Source: CAWBLP01 sp963789495
GTDB taxonomy: Bacteria; Pseudomonadota; Alphaproteobacteria; Acetobacterales; Acetobacteraceae
Direction: 5' to 3'
DNA: 64,000 nt
NCBI GenBank assembly: GCA_963789495.1
Contig: CAWBLP010000014.1
Location: 1-64,000 of the forward strand
The notes beneath the pieces are model-generated. The model was not told the DNA's origin, did no database searches, and saw nothing but the letters and a program-made list of their open reading frames with translations. Shown one piece after another: positions 24,981-34,328 of this stretch. The position numbers were made by a program, and so were the translations under genes. Every line of letters begins with the position of its first letter. Position 1 is the first letter of the stretch.

Positions 24981-26804
24981 ATGTGCGGCATCGTGGGCGT
25001 GATCGGATCGCGGCCGGCGGCACCGTTGCTGCTGGAATCGCTGCATCGCCTGGAATATCGCGGCTACGACAGCGCCGGCATCGCGACGCTGGTGAACGGC
25101 CATATCGATCGCCGGCGCGCCGAGGGCAAGCTGGGCAACCTGGCCGCGGTGCTGGACCGCCTGCCTCTGCCCGGCACCACCGGCATCGGCCACACCCGCT
25201 GGGCGACGCATGGTGCGCCCACCGAGAACAATGCCCATCCGCACGGCACCGCGCGGGTGTCGATCGTGCATAACGGCATCATCGAGAACCATGCCGAACT
25301 GCGGGCCGAGTTGGAGGCCGCCGGCCAGGAGTTCAGCACCGAGACCGACACGGAAACGGTCGCGCAGTTGGTCGATCTGAACCTGAAGCAGGGCATGTCG
25401 CCGATCGAGGCCGCCGGGTCGGCGTTTCGCCGGCTGGAGGGTGCCTATGCGCTGGCGATGATCTTCACCGGTCATCCCGAGCTGATGATCGGCGCGCAGC
25501 ATGGTGCGCCGCTGGCCGTCGGGTTCGGCGAGGACGAAATGTTCCTTGGCTCCGACGGGCTGGCACTGGCGCCGCTGACCCGCCGCATCGCCTATCTGAG
25601 TGACGGCGACTGGACCGTGGTCGATCGGCGCGGCGCGCGGTTCTTCAACACCGCCGGCGAGGAGGTGAAGCGCGAGATCAAGCTGACGAAGCTGACCGGC
25701 GCCGCCATCGGCAAGGGCAATTTCCGCCACTTCATGGAGAAGGAGCTGCACGAGCACCCGGCGGTGATCGGCGACACGCTGCACCGCATGGTGAATCCGG
25801 CGACCCGTGCGGTCATGCTGCCGGACCTGGCGTTCGATTTCGCCACCGTGCCGCGCATCACGTTGTCGGCCTGCGGCAGTGCGTTCTATGCCGGCCTGGT
25901 CGGGCGGTGGTGGTTCGAAGCCATTGCCCGCATACCGACCGACGGCGACGTCGCCAGCGAATTCCGCTACCGCACGCCGCCGATGCCGAAGCATGGGCTG
26001 GGATTATTGGTGTCGCAGTCAGGCGAAACCGCCGACACGCTGGCCGCGCTGCGCTACATGAAGGAACAGGGTCAGCACGTGCTGTCGGTGCTGAACGTGC
26101 CGGAAAGCAGCATGGCGCGCGAGAGCGACACCGTGCTGGAAACCGTGGCTGGCCCGGAGATCGGTGTCGCCTCCACCAAGGCTTTCACCGCGCAGCTTTC
26201 CGTGCTCGCCTGCCTGGCGTTGGCAGCGGGTCGTGCGCGCGGCGCAATCTCAGCGGACCAGGAGGCGGCGATGACCGATGCGCTGCTGGAGGTGCCCAGC
26301 CGCGCGGCGGAGGTGCTGGAGAAGGACGACGCGATCCAAGCGGTCGCGCATCGTGTCGCGAAGGCGCGCGATGTGCTTTACCTCGGTCGCGGCAACTGTT
26401 TCCCGATCGCATTGGAAGGCGCGTTGAAGCTGAAGGAGATCAGCTATATCCACGCCGAGGGCTATGCCGCCGGCGAAATGAAGCACGGACCGATCGCACT
26501 GATCGATCCAGCGGTGCCGGTGATCGCCATTGCGCCGTCCGGCCCGCTGTTCGAGAAGACCGCATCCAATCTACAGGAAGCCGCGGCGCGTGGCGGGCAG
26601 ATGATCGTGTTCAGCGACGCGGCAGGGGCGGCGAAGTTGAAAGGCATTGCGACCGAAACGGTAATCCTGCCGGCGGTCGATCCGTTCGTGGCGCCGATTC
26701 TGTATGCGATCCCGGTGCAGTTGCTGGCGTATCAGGTGGCAGTGCTGAAGGGCACCGATGTCGATCAGCCGCGCAACCTGGCAAAGTCTGTGACGGTGGA
26801 GTAG
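24981..26804 (+). CDS. glmS: Glutamine-fructose-6-phosphate aminotransferase (isomerising)
   Basis: The 607-aa enzyme has the family's normal length and converts fructose-6-P and glutamine to glucosamine-6-P. The N-terminal Ntn glutaminase domain begins MCGIVGVIGSR with the nucleophile Cys2 and shows YRGYDSAGIA, GHTRWATHGAPTENNAHPH and HNGIIENH. Two SIS sugar-isomerase domains follow (LSACGSAFYAGLVGRWWFE, SQSGETADTLAAL, ASTKAFTAQL, then LGRGNCFPIALEGALKLKE). It ends QPRNLAKSVTVE, the conserved C-terminal tail. ATG 24981 lies one base after the glmU stop. Confidence 0.96.
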   Translation: MCGIVGVIGSRPAAPLLLESLHRLEYRGYDSAGIATLVNGHIDRRRAEGKLGNLAAVLDRLPLPGTTGIGHTRWATHGAPTENNAHPHGTARVSIVHNGIIENHAELRAELEAAGQEFSTETDTETVAQLVDLNLKQGMSPIEAAGSAFRRLEGAYALAMIFTGHPELMIGAQHGAPLAVGFGEDEMFLGSDGLALAPLTRRIAYLSDGDWTVVDRRGARFFNTAGEEVKREIKLTKLTGAAIGKGNFRHFMEKELHEHPAVIGDTLHRMVNPATRAVMLPDLAFDFATVPRITLSACGSAFYAGLVGRWWFEAIARIPTDGDVASEFRYRTPPMPKHGLGLLVSQSGETADTLAALRYMKEQGQHVLSVLNVPESSMARESDTVLETVAGPEIGVASTKAFTAQLSVLACLALAAGRARGAISADQEAAMTDALLEVPSRAAEVLEKDDAIQAVAHRVAKARDVLYLGRGNCFPIALEGALKLKEISYIHAEGYAAGEMKHGPIALIDPAVPVIAIAPSGPLFEKTASNLQEAAARGGQMIVFSDAAGAAKLKGIATETVILPAVDPFVAPILYAIPVQLLAYQVAVLKGTDVDQPRNLAKSVTVE

Positions 26805-26921
26805 CGCGCCGGCGGTTGGCTTCAGGCGGCTTTAGGGGCGCGTTGTTGCGGTTTGCGCTGGCGGTGTTGCAAGCCAGCCGTGGTGGCGGGCCTACGGGGC
26901 AGCAAACCTTCTGCCACGTCG

Positions 26922-27027
26922 CCATGGCCGGGCTTGACCCGGCCATCTGCCCGAGATGATCGGGCATCGAGGCCGCATTGCGACCCCATCGTTCCGGTGT
27001 AGATGGCCGGGTCAAGCCCAGCCATGA
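26922..27027. repeat. Inverted pair of REP-like palindromes after glmS
   Basis: ATGGCCGGGCTTGACCCGGC at 26923 and GATGGCCGGGTCAAGCCCAG at 27003 are inverted copies of one near-palindromic unit separated by ~60 bp. This unit is common between genes in alphaproteobacteria. The pair lies between two convergent transcripts (glmS and the molybdo-hydroxylase gene) and could act as a bidirectional terminator or REP element. I see no gene in the rest of 26805-27135. Confidence 0.7.
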
Positions 27028-27135
27028 CGAGGGGTAGTTGATCACAGCCCCCTGCGCCTGCCGCGTGGCAGATGAATTACGGCTCGCTTCGCTTGCCACG
27101 ATGTGCCGGCGAACGGTCGTGCGCCCCATGACCGG

Positions 27136-29466
27136 TCACACTTTCGATGCGCCTGCCGCGACGATCGCCGACCACACCCGGCCGGGCGTTGCCGGCATGT
27201 CAAAATGGCGGATGCCCAGCGGCGCCAACGCGTCGTTCACCGCGTTCATCACCGCGGCCATCGCGCCGACCGTGCCGGCCTCACCCACGCCCTTGGCGCC
27301 GAGCGGATTGACCTTGGTGGGGACTTCGCGCGTGGCCATGCGGATTTCCGGAAGATCATCGGCGCGCGGCATCTGGTAGTCCATGAAGGACGCGGTCAGC
27401 ATCTGGCCACTTTCGGAATCGTGCACGATCTGCTCACCCAACGCCTGGCCGACGCCTTGCGCCACGCCGCCATGCGTCTGGCCGGCGACCAGCAGCGGGT
27501 TCAGCACGCGGCCCAGTTCCTCCACGGCGCTGTAGCGGATCATCTCGGTCACGCCGGTATCGGGATCGATCTCTACCTCGCAGATATGGGTGCCGTTCGG
27601 AAAGGTCACGGCGGTGGGGGTGAATTCGCCGGACTCCACCAGCCCGCCTTCTTCGCCCGGTGGAATATGCGCCGGGTCATGCGCGGCGCGGGCGACGGTC
27701 GCGAGATCGACCGAACGATCGGTGCCGACCACGGTGAATTTTCCCTCGCGCAGCTCCACGTCCACCGCCGCGGCTTCCAGCAATTCCGATGCGATGCGCT
27801 TCGCCTTTTCGATCACCGCATCGACCGCCAGGCTCACCGCGGAGCCGCCGATGCACAGCGCGCCCGAGCCGCCATTGCCCTTGCCGAAGCTTAGCAGGTC
27901 GGTGTCGCCGGCTTCGTACTGCACGCGATCGATCGGCACACCGAACTGTTCGGCGACCAGTTGGCAGAACGCGGTTTCGAGCCCCTGCCCCACCGACATG
28001 GAACCGGATCGCAGGACCAGCGATCCGTCCTCGGCCAGACGCAGCGTGGCGAGATCCTTGGCAGGGCGCAGGAACGGGCCGCCGGCGACCTCGATGCAGT
28101 TGCACAGCCCGATGCCGCGCAGCTTGCCGCGCGCCTTGGCCTCTGCGCGGCGTGTTTCGAACGCGTCCAACTCCGCCAGGCCGGCAGCGGTCGTCATGTT
28201 GCCTTCGAACTCACCGCAATCATAGGTGAATGTCAGCGCGGTCTTGTACGGCATCTGTTCAGGCGTGATCAGGTTGCGGCGGCGCAGTTCGTATGGCGTG
28301 ATCCCGAGTTCGCGCGCGGCGACATCGATCAGCCGCTCGATCGTGTAGGTCGCCTCCGGCCGGCCGGCGCCGCGATACGCCGCGGTCGGCACGGTGTTGG
28401 TGAGAATGCCGCAGGATTCGGCGTAGATCGCCGGGATGTCGTAGACGCCCGCGGTGCCGCCGATATTGCCCACCGGCCAGCCGGAGCGACCGGACACGTA
28501 GGCGCCCAGATTGACGTCCCAGCGCAGCTTCAGGCCGATGATGCGCGCATTGGCATCGAAGGCGAGGGCGGCGGTGATGCGCATCTCCCGCGCCTGCTCA
28601 TCGGTCAGGAAGCCTTCGGTGCGATCGGAGATCCAACGCACCGGACGCTTCAACCGGCGGGCAGCCCAGGCGACCAGCACGACTTCCTGGTGGACGCCCG
28701 ACTTCATGCCGAACGAACCGCCGACATCGGCGGCCAGCACGCGGATTTCGGTCGGTGCGATCTTGAAGTTGCCGTTGGCCATGCCGTTGCGCAGGTTGAA
28801 CGGTGACTGGTGGGCAGCGTGCACTTCCATGCGGCCATCGGCGCCCAGTTGGGCCCAGGCACCGCGCGGCTCCATGGAATTGGCGGTGACGCGGGAGACG
28901 GAGAATTCCAGTCGCGTCACATGTGCGGCGGACGCGAGAGCGACCTCGACCGCGTCGGCGTCACCGCGCTTCCACAGGAAGCCGATATTATCCGGCACAT
29001 CGTCCCACACCGTGGGCGCACCCTGTTGCATCGCGGCGACCGGATCGGTCACCAGCGGCAGCGTATCGTAATCGACCACCACCGCCTCGGCCGCTTCCAA
29101 CGCGGCGCCTCTTGTGTCCGCGACCACCATTGCGACCGGCTCGCCGACGAAACGAACCCGATCGGCGGCAAGCAGGCCGCGATCGGTCTTCGGCGCCGGG
29201 CTGCCGTCGGGGCGGGGAAAGTTGATGCCACCGGGAATCGGCGACACGTCGGTCAGGTCGGCGGCGGTGAACACGGCAACCACGCCGGGCATGCCGCGCG
29301 CGGCGTCGATATCGATCCCGCTGATCCGCGCATGGGCGTGCGGCGAGCGGACCAGCGCGGTCTGCAGCATGCCGGCCGGTTGCGCGTCGGCGGCGTAATT
29401 GCCCTTGCCGGTCAGCAGCTTCGCGTCTTCCCGCCGGCGGACCGATTTTGCCTGAAAGGTCGCCAT
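27136..29466 (-). CDS. Xanthine dehydrogenase-family molybdopterin-binding subunit (CoxL-like, form II)
   Basis: The 776-aa large subunit shows the aldehyde-oxidase/xanthine-dehydrogenase fold. It has RREDAKLLTGKGNYAAD near the start, VGGSFGMKSG (247-256), AYRGAGRPEATYTIER from 362, and NPLGAKGVGEAGTVG near residue 735, where Glu is the catalytic base. AYRGAGR is the pattern of form II CoxL-like proteins; true CO dehydrogenases have AYRCSFR. Oxidation of an aldehyde, purine or other heterocycle is thus more likely than CO. No FAD or 2Fe-2S subunit genes are beside it, which is unusual because these enzymes are normally three-subunit. ATG 29466 follows GGGGAGAGTGGC. Confidence 0.87.
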   Translation of the reverse strand: MATFQAKSVRRREDAKLLTGKGNYAADAQPAGMLQTALVRSPHAHARISGIDIDAARGMPGVVAVFTAADLTDVSPIPGGINFPRPDGSPAPKTDRGLLAADRVRFVGEPVAMVVADTRGAALEAAEAVVVDYDTLPLVTDPVAAMQQGAPTVWDDVPDNIGFLWKRGDADAVEVALASAAHVTRLEFSVSRVTANSMEPRGAWAQLGADGRMEVHAAHQSPFNLRNGMANGNFKIAPTEIRVLAADVGGSFGMKSGVHQEVVLVAWAARRLKRPVRWISDRTEGFLTDEQAREMRITAALAFDANARIIGLKLRWDVNLGAYVSGRSGWPVGNIGGTAGVYDIPAIYAESCGILTNTVPTAAYRGAGRPEATYTIERLIDVAARELGITPYELRRRNLITPEQMPYKTALTFTYDCGEFEGNMTTAAGLAELDAFETRRAEAKARGKLRGIGLCNCIEVAGGPFLRPAKDLATLRLAEDGSLVLRSGSMSVGQGLETAFCQLVAEQFGVPIDRVQYEAGDTDLLSFGKGNGGSGALCIGGSAVSLAVDAVIEKAKRIASELLEAAAVDVELREGKFTVVGTDRSVDLATVARAAHDPAHIPPGEEGGLVESGEFTPTAVTFPNGTHICEVEIDPDTGVTEMIRYSAVEELGRVLNPLLVAGQTHGGVAQGVGQALGEQIVHDSESGQMLTASFMDYQMPRADDLPEIRMATREVPTKVNPLGAKGVGEAGTVGAMAAVMNAVNDALAPLGIRHFDMPATPGRVWSAIVAAGASKV

Positions 29467-29689
29467 GCCACTCTCCCCTCGGTGTGATGTCGGCTGCGTG
29501 GCCGACATGTCTCATTCCCATCCTGACGCGCTGCGCCGGTTTGGCAAACGCTGCGACGAGGCCGCCCGTCGGTGATGCGGATTGGAGTCGGTCCGGCGGA
29601 TGGCACCTGCTGCATCGCAGGCGGCAGGCTGGCGCGATCGACGTCGGGCAGCCGTGTGACCAGCGCCGCCATGCCATCGTGATGTTCGG

Positions 29690-29896
29690 CCGGACGGCTA
29701 CAGCGCGGCGCTCGCCCTGGCGGATCTGTCAGCCGACTTCGCAGGCAAGACCAGCATTCTGCCGGATTATATGGACGGGGACGCGCCCGACGCCCACCAT
29801 GTCCAAGGCGTCGTGCCAGGCGATCGGCGCGGCGGCCGCACTATGCGCGGTGTGGCACCTGTCGTGGTGAGTGCGCCGGGTGCGCCGCCGGATTGA
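29690..29896 (+). pseudogene. C-terminal relic of a molybdopterin-dependent oxidoreductase (sulfite-oxidase fold)
   Basis: One frame reads DGYSAALALADLSADFAGKT, then SILPDYMDGDAPDAHH, VQGVVPGDRRGGRTMRGVAPV and a TGA at 29894. This resembles the end of small periplasmic Moco-binding proteins (DGY...LAEL...DG.PL...LIVPGDKR..RWVR). An in-frame stop at 29657 and loss of similarity upstream of 29690 show that the N-terminal part is missing. The remaining 29467-29689 carries nothing I recognise. The relic ends 35 bp before trmO. Confidence 0.45.
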
Positions 29897-29931
29897 AGGA
29901 CTCAACTCATGATCTGCGAGCGCTGACCGGC

Positions 29932-30426
29932 ATGGCGAACGAGAACGAACTCCGTCCCGGGGAGATCGCCATCATTCCCCCTCCGCCCACCGATGCCGGC
30001 CTGGTGTTCATCGGCCGCATCCACACGCCTTGGGCGTCGCGCCAGGCCACGCCGCATCGGGGACGCGAGGACGGGCCGCTGTGCCGGATCGAGATTTTCG
30101 AACCGTGGATTCCGGCGCTGGACGGACTCGCCGCGTACCAGCGCATCGAGGTGTTCTATTGGCTGCATCTGTCACGCCGCGATCTGGTGCGGCAGAGCCC
30201 GTCCCGTGAGCGCACCGGGCGTGGCACGTTTTCGTTGCGCTCTCCGGTGCGGCCGAACCCGATCGGAATTTCGGTCGTTCGATTGGTCGGCATCGACGGT
30301 GCCTTCGTCTCGGTGCGCGGGCTGGATTGCGTCGATGGCACCCCGCTGCTCGATCTGAAGCCGGATCGCGCGGTGTTCACACCCCTCGCGCCGCCGCGTG
30401 CCGGCGACGCCGAGGGTGCCGAATGA
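29932..30426 (+). CDS. trmO: tRNA (N6-threonylcarbamoyladenosine-37) N6-methyltransferase TrmO
   Basis: This 164-aa UPF0066/YaeB beta-barrel protein shows IGRIHTPWASRQATPHRGR, FEPWIPALDGLAAYQRIEVF, YWLHLSRRD, and the signature FSLRSPVRPNPIGISVVRL followed by GLDCVDGTPLLDLKP. It uses SAM to methylate t6A37 in certain tRNAs. The chosen start is ATG 29932, since the frame's first possible start is a TTG. In bacteria the fold is commonly found as a single domain like this one. It is convergent with the ABC permease gene that ends at 30495. Confidence 0.88.
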   Translation: MANENELRPGEIAIIPPPPTDAGLVFIGRIHTPWASRQATPHRGREDGPLCRIEIFEPWIPALDGLAAYQRIEVFYWLHLSRRDLVRQSPSRERTGRGTFSLRSPVRPNPIGISVVRLVGIDGAFVSVRGLDCVDGTPLLDLKPDRAVFTPLAPPRAGDAEGAE

Positions 30427-30494
30427 TCAACGGCTTGCGCCGACCATGATGCGCGGGCCGGAATAACGACGGACGGACAGCGCCGCGACCAGGA

Positions 30495-31361
30495 TCAGTG
30501 CTGCATGCCCCAGCGCCGCACCGTGCGCGCCTCCAACGTGCGGAAGATGACGTTCTCCACCAGCAATCCGATCAGGATGATCGACAGCAGTCCGGCAAAC
30601 ACCTCGGGAATATCGAGCTGGTTCTTGCTCTCGAAGATGAACCAGCCCAGTCCGCCCTGGCCGGACGCGACGCCGAACACCAGTTCCGCCGCGATCAGCG
30701 TGCGCCAGGCGAACGCCCAGCCGATTTTCAGACCCGCGAGAATCGACGGGAACGCTGCGGGGATCAGGATCTTCAGCACCAGCGACAAGCCGTTCAGCCC
30801 GTAATTGCGTCCGACCATGCGCAGCGTCGGTGACACGGCGCGAAATCCGGCATGCGTGTTCAGCGCCAGCGGCCACAGCACCGAATGCACCAGCACGAAC
30901 ACCAGGCTGCCGATGCCCAGCCCGAACCAGATCAGCGCCAGCGGCAGCAGTGCAATCGCCGGCAGCGGACTGAACATCGCTGTCACCGTCTCCAGGAAAT
31001 CCGTGCCGATCCGCGTCGTGATCGCCAGCACGGTGAGAATCCCGGCCAACACAACACCGGCGCTGAAGCCGATCAGCAGCACCTGAATCGAAGCCCAGGC
31101 ACGCACCAGCAACACGCCGCTGGTCACCCCGGTCCACAGCGCGGTAACGGTATCGGTGAATGTCGGCACCAGGAGCTGGTTGTTCAGATGGCGCCCGTAC
31201 GCCTCCCACAACAAAGCCAGCACCACCAGCAGGAACGTCTTGCGCAACCAGGACTGATTGTAGAGCCGTTCCCATGGTGTCAGCGGTTTTTCGATGATGC
31301 CGAACTGCTCGCCGCTCGTCACCTCGCGCAGGATTTCCGGGCGCAGCACCACATCAGACAT
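30495..31361 (-). CDS. ABC transporter permease, NitT/TauT (SsuC-like) family
   Basis: The 288-aa inner-membrane protein has about six hydrophobic helices. The typical permease loop is FRAVSPTLRMVGRNYGLNG, then LVLKILIPAAFPSILAGLKIGWAFAW with the EAA-type motif, and LIAAELVFGVASGQGGLGWFI. This family imports nitrate, taurine, sulfonates or pyrimidine precursors. The start at 31361 overlaps the ATPase gene by 8 bp. No substrate-binding protein gene is adjacent, so the substrate is undetermined. Confidence 0.88.
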   Translation of the reverse strand: MSDVVLRPEILREVTSGEQFGIIEKPLTPWERLYNQSWLRKTFLLVVLALLWEAYGRHLNNQLLVPTFTDTVTALWTGVTSGVLLVRAWASIQVLLIGFSAGVVLAGILTVLAITTRIGTDFLETVTAMFSPLPAIALLPLALIWFGLGIGSLVFVLVHSVLWPLALNTHAGFRAVSPTLRMVGRNYGLNGLSLVLKILIPAAFPSILAGLKIGWAFAWRTLIAAELVFGVASGQGGLGWFIFESKNQLDIPEVFAGLLSIILIGLLVENVIFRTLEARTVRRWGMQH

Positions 31362-32142
31362 TCTCGGTCTCCTCCACCCGGTCGGCGAACAGCATGCCGT
31401 GGATGCGCTGTTCCAGTGCGGCCGCCTCTGCCGGTTCGGCATCCGGCGGAACGCTGTTGAGTTCGGCCTTCACCTGGCCGGGATGCGGCGACAGCAGCAG
31501 GATACGATTGCCGATCTTCACCGCCTCGGGGATCGAGTGCGTCACGAACAGCACGGTGAAGCGGGTTTCCTCCCACAGGCCGAGCAGCTCATCCTGCATG
31601 CGGCGGCGGGTCAGCGCATCCAGCGCGGCGAAGGGTTCATCCATCAGCAGGATGTCGGGCTCCATCGCCATACCGCGCGCGATCGCGACGCGCTGTTTCA
31701 TGCCGCCGGACAGAGTGTGCGGATAGGCGTCGGCGAAGCGGGTCAGATGCACTTTCTCGATATACTGCATGGCCTTGTCATCGGCGGCCTTGCCGCGCAG
31801 CTTGCCGGAGGTCTCCAGCGCGAACACCACGTTCTGCCGCACCGTCTTCCATGGCAGCAACTGGTCGAATTCCTGGAACACCATCATCCGGTCGGGGCCA
31901 GGACGGGTGATGCGAGTGCCCTTCAGGCGCATTTCGCCTTCCACCGGCGCCATATAGCCGCCGACCGCCTTCAGCAGCGTGGATTTGCCGCAGCCGGACG
32001 GGCCCAGCAGGATGAAGCGATCCGAGCGCTGGACGGAAAAATCCACCCGATAGGTGGCAGTAACCAGATGCTCGCGGGTTTTGTACTGCAAGGTGACACC
32101 TTGCACATCGAGCAGTGGCGGCGGCGGGGCACGATTCAACAT
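31354..32142 (-). CDS. ABC transporter ATP-binding protein, NitT/TauT family
   Basis: The 262-aa ATPase has Walker A LLGPSGCGKSTLLKA, Q-loop VFQEFDQLLPWKTV, signature LSGGMKQRVAIARGMAM, Walker B ILLMDEPFAALDA and the switch His in FVTHSIPEA. A full-length SsuB/TauB-type protein. ATG 32142 (MLNRAPPPP) begins a few residues before the ABC domain; the open frame continues upstream antisense to the aldolase gene without conserved content. It is translated first and overlaps the permease start by 8 bp, forming a two-gene operon. Confidence 0.9.
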   Translation of the reverse strand: MLNRAPPPPLLDVQGVTLQYKTREHLVTATYRVDFSVQRSDRFILLGPSGCGKSTLLKAVGGYMAPVEGEMRLKGTRITRPGPDRMMVFQEFDQLLPWKTVRQNVVFALETSGKLRGKAADDKAMQYIEKVHLTRFADAYPHTLSGGMKQRVAIARGMAMEPDILLMDEPFAALDALTRRRMQDELLGLWEETRFTVLFVTHSIPEAVKIGNRILLLSPHPGQVKAELNSVPPDAEPAEAAALEQRIHGMLFADRVEETENV

Positions 32143-32283
32143 TGGGACTCTTGGACGTTTGCGTGGCCGGTGCAGTATGGCGCGATCCGTCGCCCCGGTC
32201 ATCCCGTGAGCGCCGGGCTGCGGTTGAGTGTGCGCCGCGTCTCGGCGATGCTGCCGCAGACCCAACCCGGGAGGGGCCAGACC

Positions 32284-33084
32284 ATGTCCGAGATCCGCAG
32301 CATCCTGCGCAATACGCTGAAAGAGAAACTTGCCCGCGACGAGGTCGCGGCCTCGATGACCGTGCGGCTGTCGCGCAGCATCGAAATCGCGGCCATTGCG
32401 AAAACCGCCGGGTTCGACACGCTTTACGTCGATCTGGAGCACAACACGCTGTCGATCGATACCACCTGCCAGATCTGCATCGCCGCCCAACAGATCGGCA
32501 TCACGCCGCTGGTGCGGGTGCCGGCCAATTCGCCCGAATACATCTGCCGGGTGCTCGATGGCGGCGCCATGGGCGTCATCACGCCGCATGTCCGCTCTGC
32601 CGCCGAGGCCCGCGAGATGGTGAAGCTGGTCAAGTTCGCCCCACTGGGCGAGCGGTCCGCGGGCGGTGCCCTGTCGCACTACCAGTACCGCAGCTTCCCC
32701 TCGGTGGAACTGAACGCCGCGATGAACGACGCCAGCATGCTGGTGGTGATGATGGAAACCGTGGCAGCGCTGGAGAATGTCGAGGAGATCGCCGCCGTCG
32801 ATGGCGTGGATCTGCTGCTGATCGGCAGCAACGATCTGTGCAACGAGATGGGCATCACCGGCCAGTACGACCACCCGAAGCTGAAGGCCGCATTCGAACG
32901 CACCATCGCGGCGGCACGCAAGTCCGGCAAACATGTCGGCATCGGCGGCCTGGCGTCCCGCAACGACCTGATGACCCAGTTCGTGCAGATGGGCGCCCGT
33001 TACGTTTCCACCGGAACGGACCTGGCGTTCCTGATGAGCGCGTGCATCGAACGGGCGAAGTTCGTACACGGCATGACTGTATAG
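32284..33084 (+). CDS. HpcH/HpaI aldolase family protein
   Basis: This 266-aa class II TIM-barrel aldolase shows ILRNTLKEKLARDEVAASM, FDTLYVDLEHNTLS, ITPLVRVPANSPEYICRVLDGG, GVITPHVRSAAEAR and MMETVAALENVEEIAAVDGVD, which hold the active-site Arg and the metal-binding Glu/Asp. It cleaves or forms 2-keto-hydroxyacids using pyruvate; 5-keto-4-deoxyglucarate, HKHD and related acids are possible substrates. The start ATG 32284 follows GGGAGGGGCC. It is 53 bp upstream of a luciferase-like oxidoreductase, and a GarR-type reductase is nearby, so a sugar-acid or aromatic-acid route is plausible (inference). Confidence 0.87.
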   Translation: MSEIRSILRNTLKEKLARDEVAASMTVRLSRSIEIAAIAKTAGFDTLYVDLEHNTLSIDTTCQICIAAQQIGITPLVRVPANSPEYICRVLDGGAMGVITPHVRSAAEAREMVKLVKFAPLGERSAGGALSHYQYRSFPSVELNAAMNDASMLVVMMETVAALENVEEIAAVDGVDLLLIGSNDLCNEMGITGQYDHPKLKAAFERTIAAARKSGKHVGIGGLASRNDLMTQFVQMGARYVSTGTDLAFLMSACIERAKFVHGMTV

Positions 33085-33137
33085 CCGCCCACCCTGTCAT
33101 GGCCGGCCACGATCCGGCTTGAACGAGGAGGCTTCCA

Positions 33138-34298
33138 ATGATCCGCAAATTCACCACCGTCTATCCGGGCCATATCGATCTGCCGGATCACGGCCAGGAC
33201 GCGACGCCCGCGAATGAGCGCCGCTTTTCCAACGAACATCTCGCCAGCGTCTTCGCCAAGACGGAGGCGGTCGCACAAGTGATGGACCGCACCGGTTGGG
33301 ACACGTTGTGGCTGGCCGAGCATCACTTCCAGTTCGAAGGCTACGAGGTGATGCCGAACCTGCTGATGGCGGCGGTGCATCTCTGCCACCTGACGCAGAA
33401 CCTCAAGATCGGCTGCGGCTTCAACATTGCGCCGATGTGGCACCCGCTGCGGCTGGCCGAGGATTACGCCTGCGCCGACATCATGACCAAAGGCCGCACC
33501 GTGTTCGGCGTCGGCCGCGGCTATCACTCCCGCGAAGTCGAAACGTTCGGCGCGCCGATCATCGACCAGAACGCCAATCGCGAATTGTTCGAGGAACAGG
33601 TCGAGATCATCTTCAAGGCGTTCAACAACGAACGCTTTTCGCACCAGGGCAAGCACTACACGCTGCCGCCCGAGGTGCCGTATCGCGGCTACACGCTGAA
33701 GGACCTGACGCTGGTGCCACGCCCGCTGCACCTGCCGGTGGAATGCTGGCAGCCGGTGGTCAGCGCGTCATCGCGCGGGCTCGACTTCATGGTGAAACAC
33801 GGCATCAAGGGCGCGGTCGGCGGCGGTGCCGCGACCTTGCAGCAGGGGCCGATCACCGCCTATCGCGACGCTGCCAACCGCGCCGGCCTGGACCTGAAAC
33901 TGGGCGAGAACCTCATGCTCGGCATCTTCGTCTGCCTGGCCAATTCCCGGGAGAAGGCGCTGAAGGCGATCACCCCGCTCTATGAAGAACATGCCAAGAT
34001 GTTCGCCCCGCTCGGCTTCCTGCCCGGAGTCACCGAGGAGCAGATCGCGGCGATCGCAGGGCGTGGCGGCTGGTACGAGGCGGGCGTGCCGACGGTCGAG
34101 CACTTCATGAAAATGGGCGCCTGGTTTGCCGGCACGCCGGAGGAACTGGTCGCCTACCTGAAGGAGCTGGAGGCACGCTACCCCGGCATGGAGCACATCA
34201 ACCTGTCCACCCCGATGGGGACGCCGCAGGCGATGATGCTGGAACAGTTCCAGTGGATATCAGAGGCGGTGATGCCGGCCTTCAAGGGGCGCAGCTAG
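33138..34298 (+). CDS. LLM-class flavin-dependent oxidoreductase (luciferase-like)
   Basis: The 386-aa TIM-barrel protein shows RFSNEHLASVFAKTEAVAQVM, DTLWLAEHHFQFEGYEV, NLKIGCGFNIAPMWHPLRLAEDYA and RTVFGVGRGYHSREVETFG, a standard bacterial luciferase-family sequence. It uses reduced FMN supplied by a partner reductase to oxygenate an organic substrate. The C-terminal part has AGTPEELVAYLKELEARYPG. The length is slightly above the family's average. GAACGAGGAGG precedes ATG 33138, and it probably shares a transcript with the aldolase gene. Confidence 0.87.
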   Translation: MIRKFTTVYPGHIDLPDHGQDATPANERRFSNEHLASVFAKTEAVAQVMDRTGWDTLWLAEHHFQFEGYEVMPNLLMAAVHLCHLTQNLKIGCGFNIAPMWHPLRLAEDYACADIMTKGRTVFGVGRGYHSREVETFGAPIIDQNANRELFEEQVEIIFKAFNNERFSHQGKHYTLPPEVPYRGYTLKDLTLVPRPLHLPVECWQPVVSASSRGLDFMVKHGIKGAVGGGAATLQQGPITAYRDAANRAGLDLKLGENLMLGIFVCLANSREKALKAITPLYEEHAKMFAPLGFLPGVTEEQIAAIAGRGGWYEAGVPTVEHFMKMGAWFAGTPEELVAYLKELEARYPGMEHINLSTPMGTPQAMMLEQFQWISEAVMPAFKGRS

Positions 34299-34328
34299 CA
34301 CGCTGGTGGAGGGACGCAGCAAGGTATC

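Noticed and set aside
23258..24991. 577-codon minus-strand frame opposite glmU
   Set aside because: It is antisense to a complete, conserved GlmU and has no family features of its own.
27136..29508. Long plus-strand frames opposite the CoxL-like gene
   Set aside because: They are antisense shadows of a high-GC gene. They lack recognisable motifs, and the minus-strand product is a complete known family.
31294..32283. Upstream extension of the aldolase gene
   Set aside because: The frame is open over the antisense strand of the ABC ATPase gene but has no conserved residues; the aldolase proper starts at ATG 32284 with a ribosome site.
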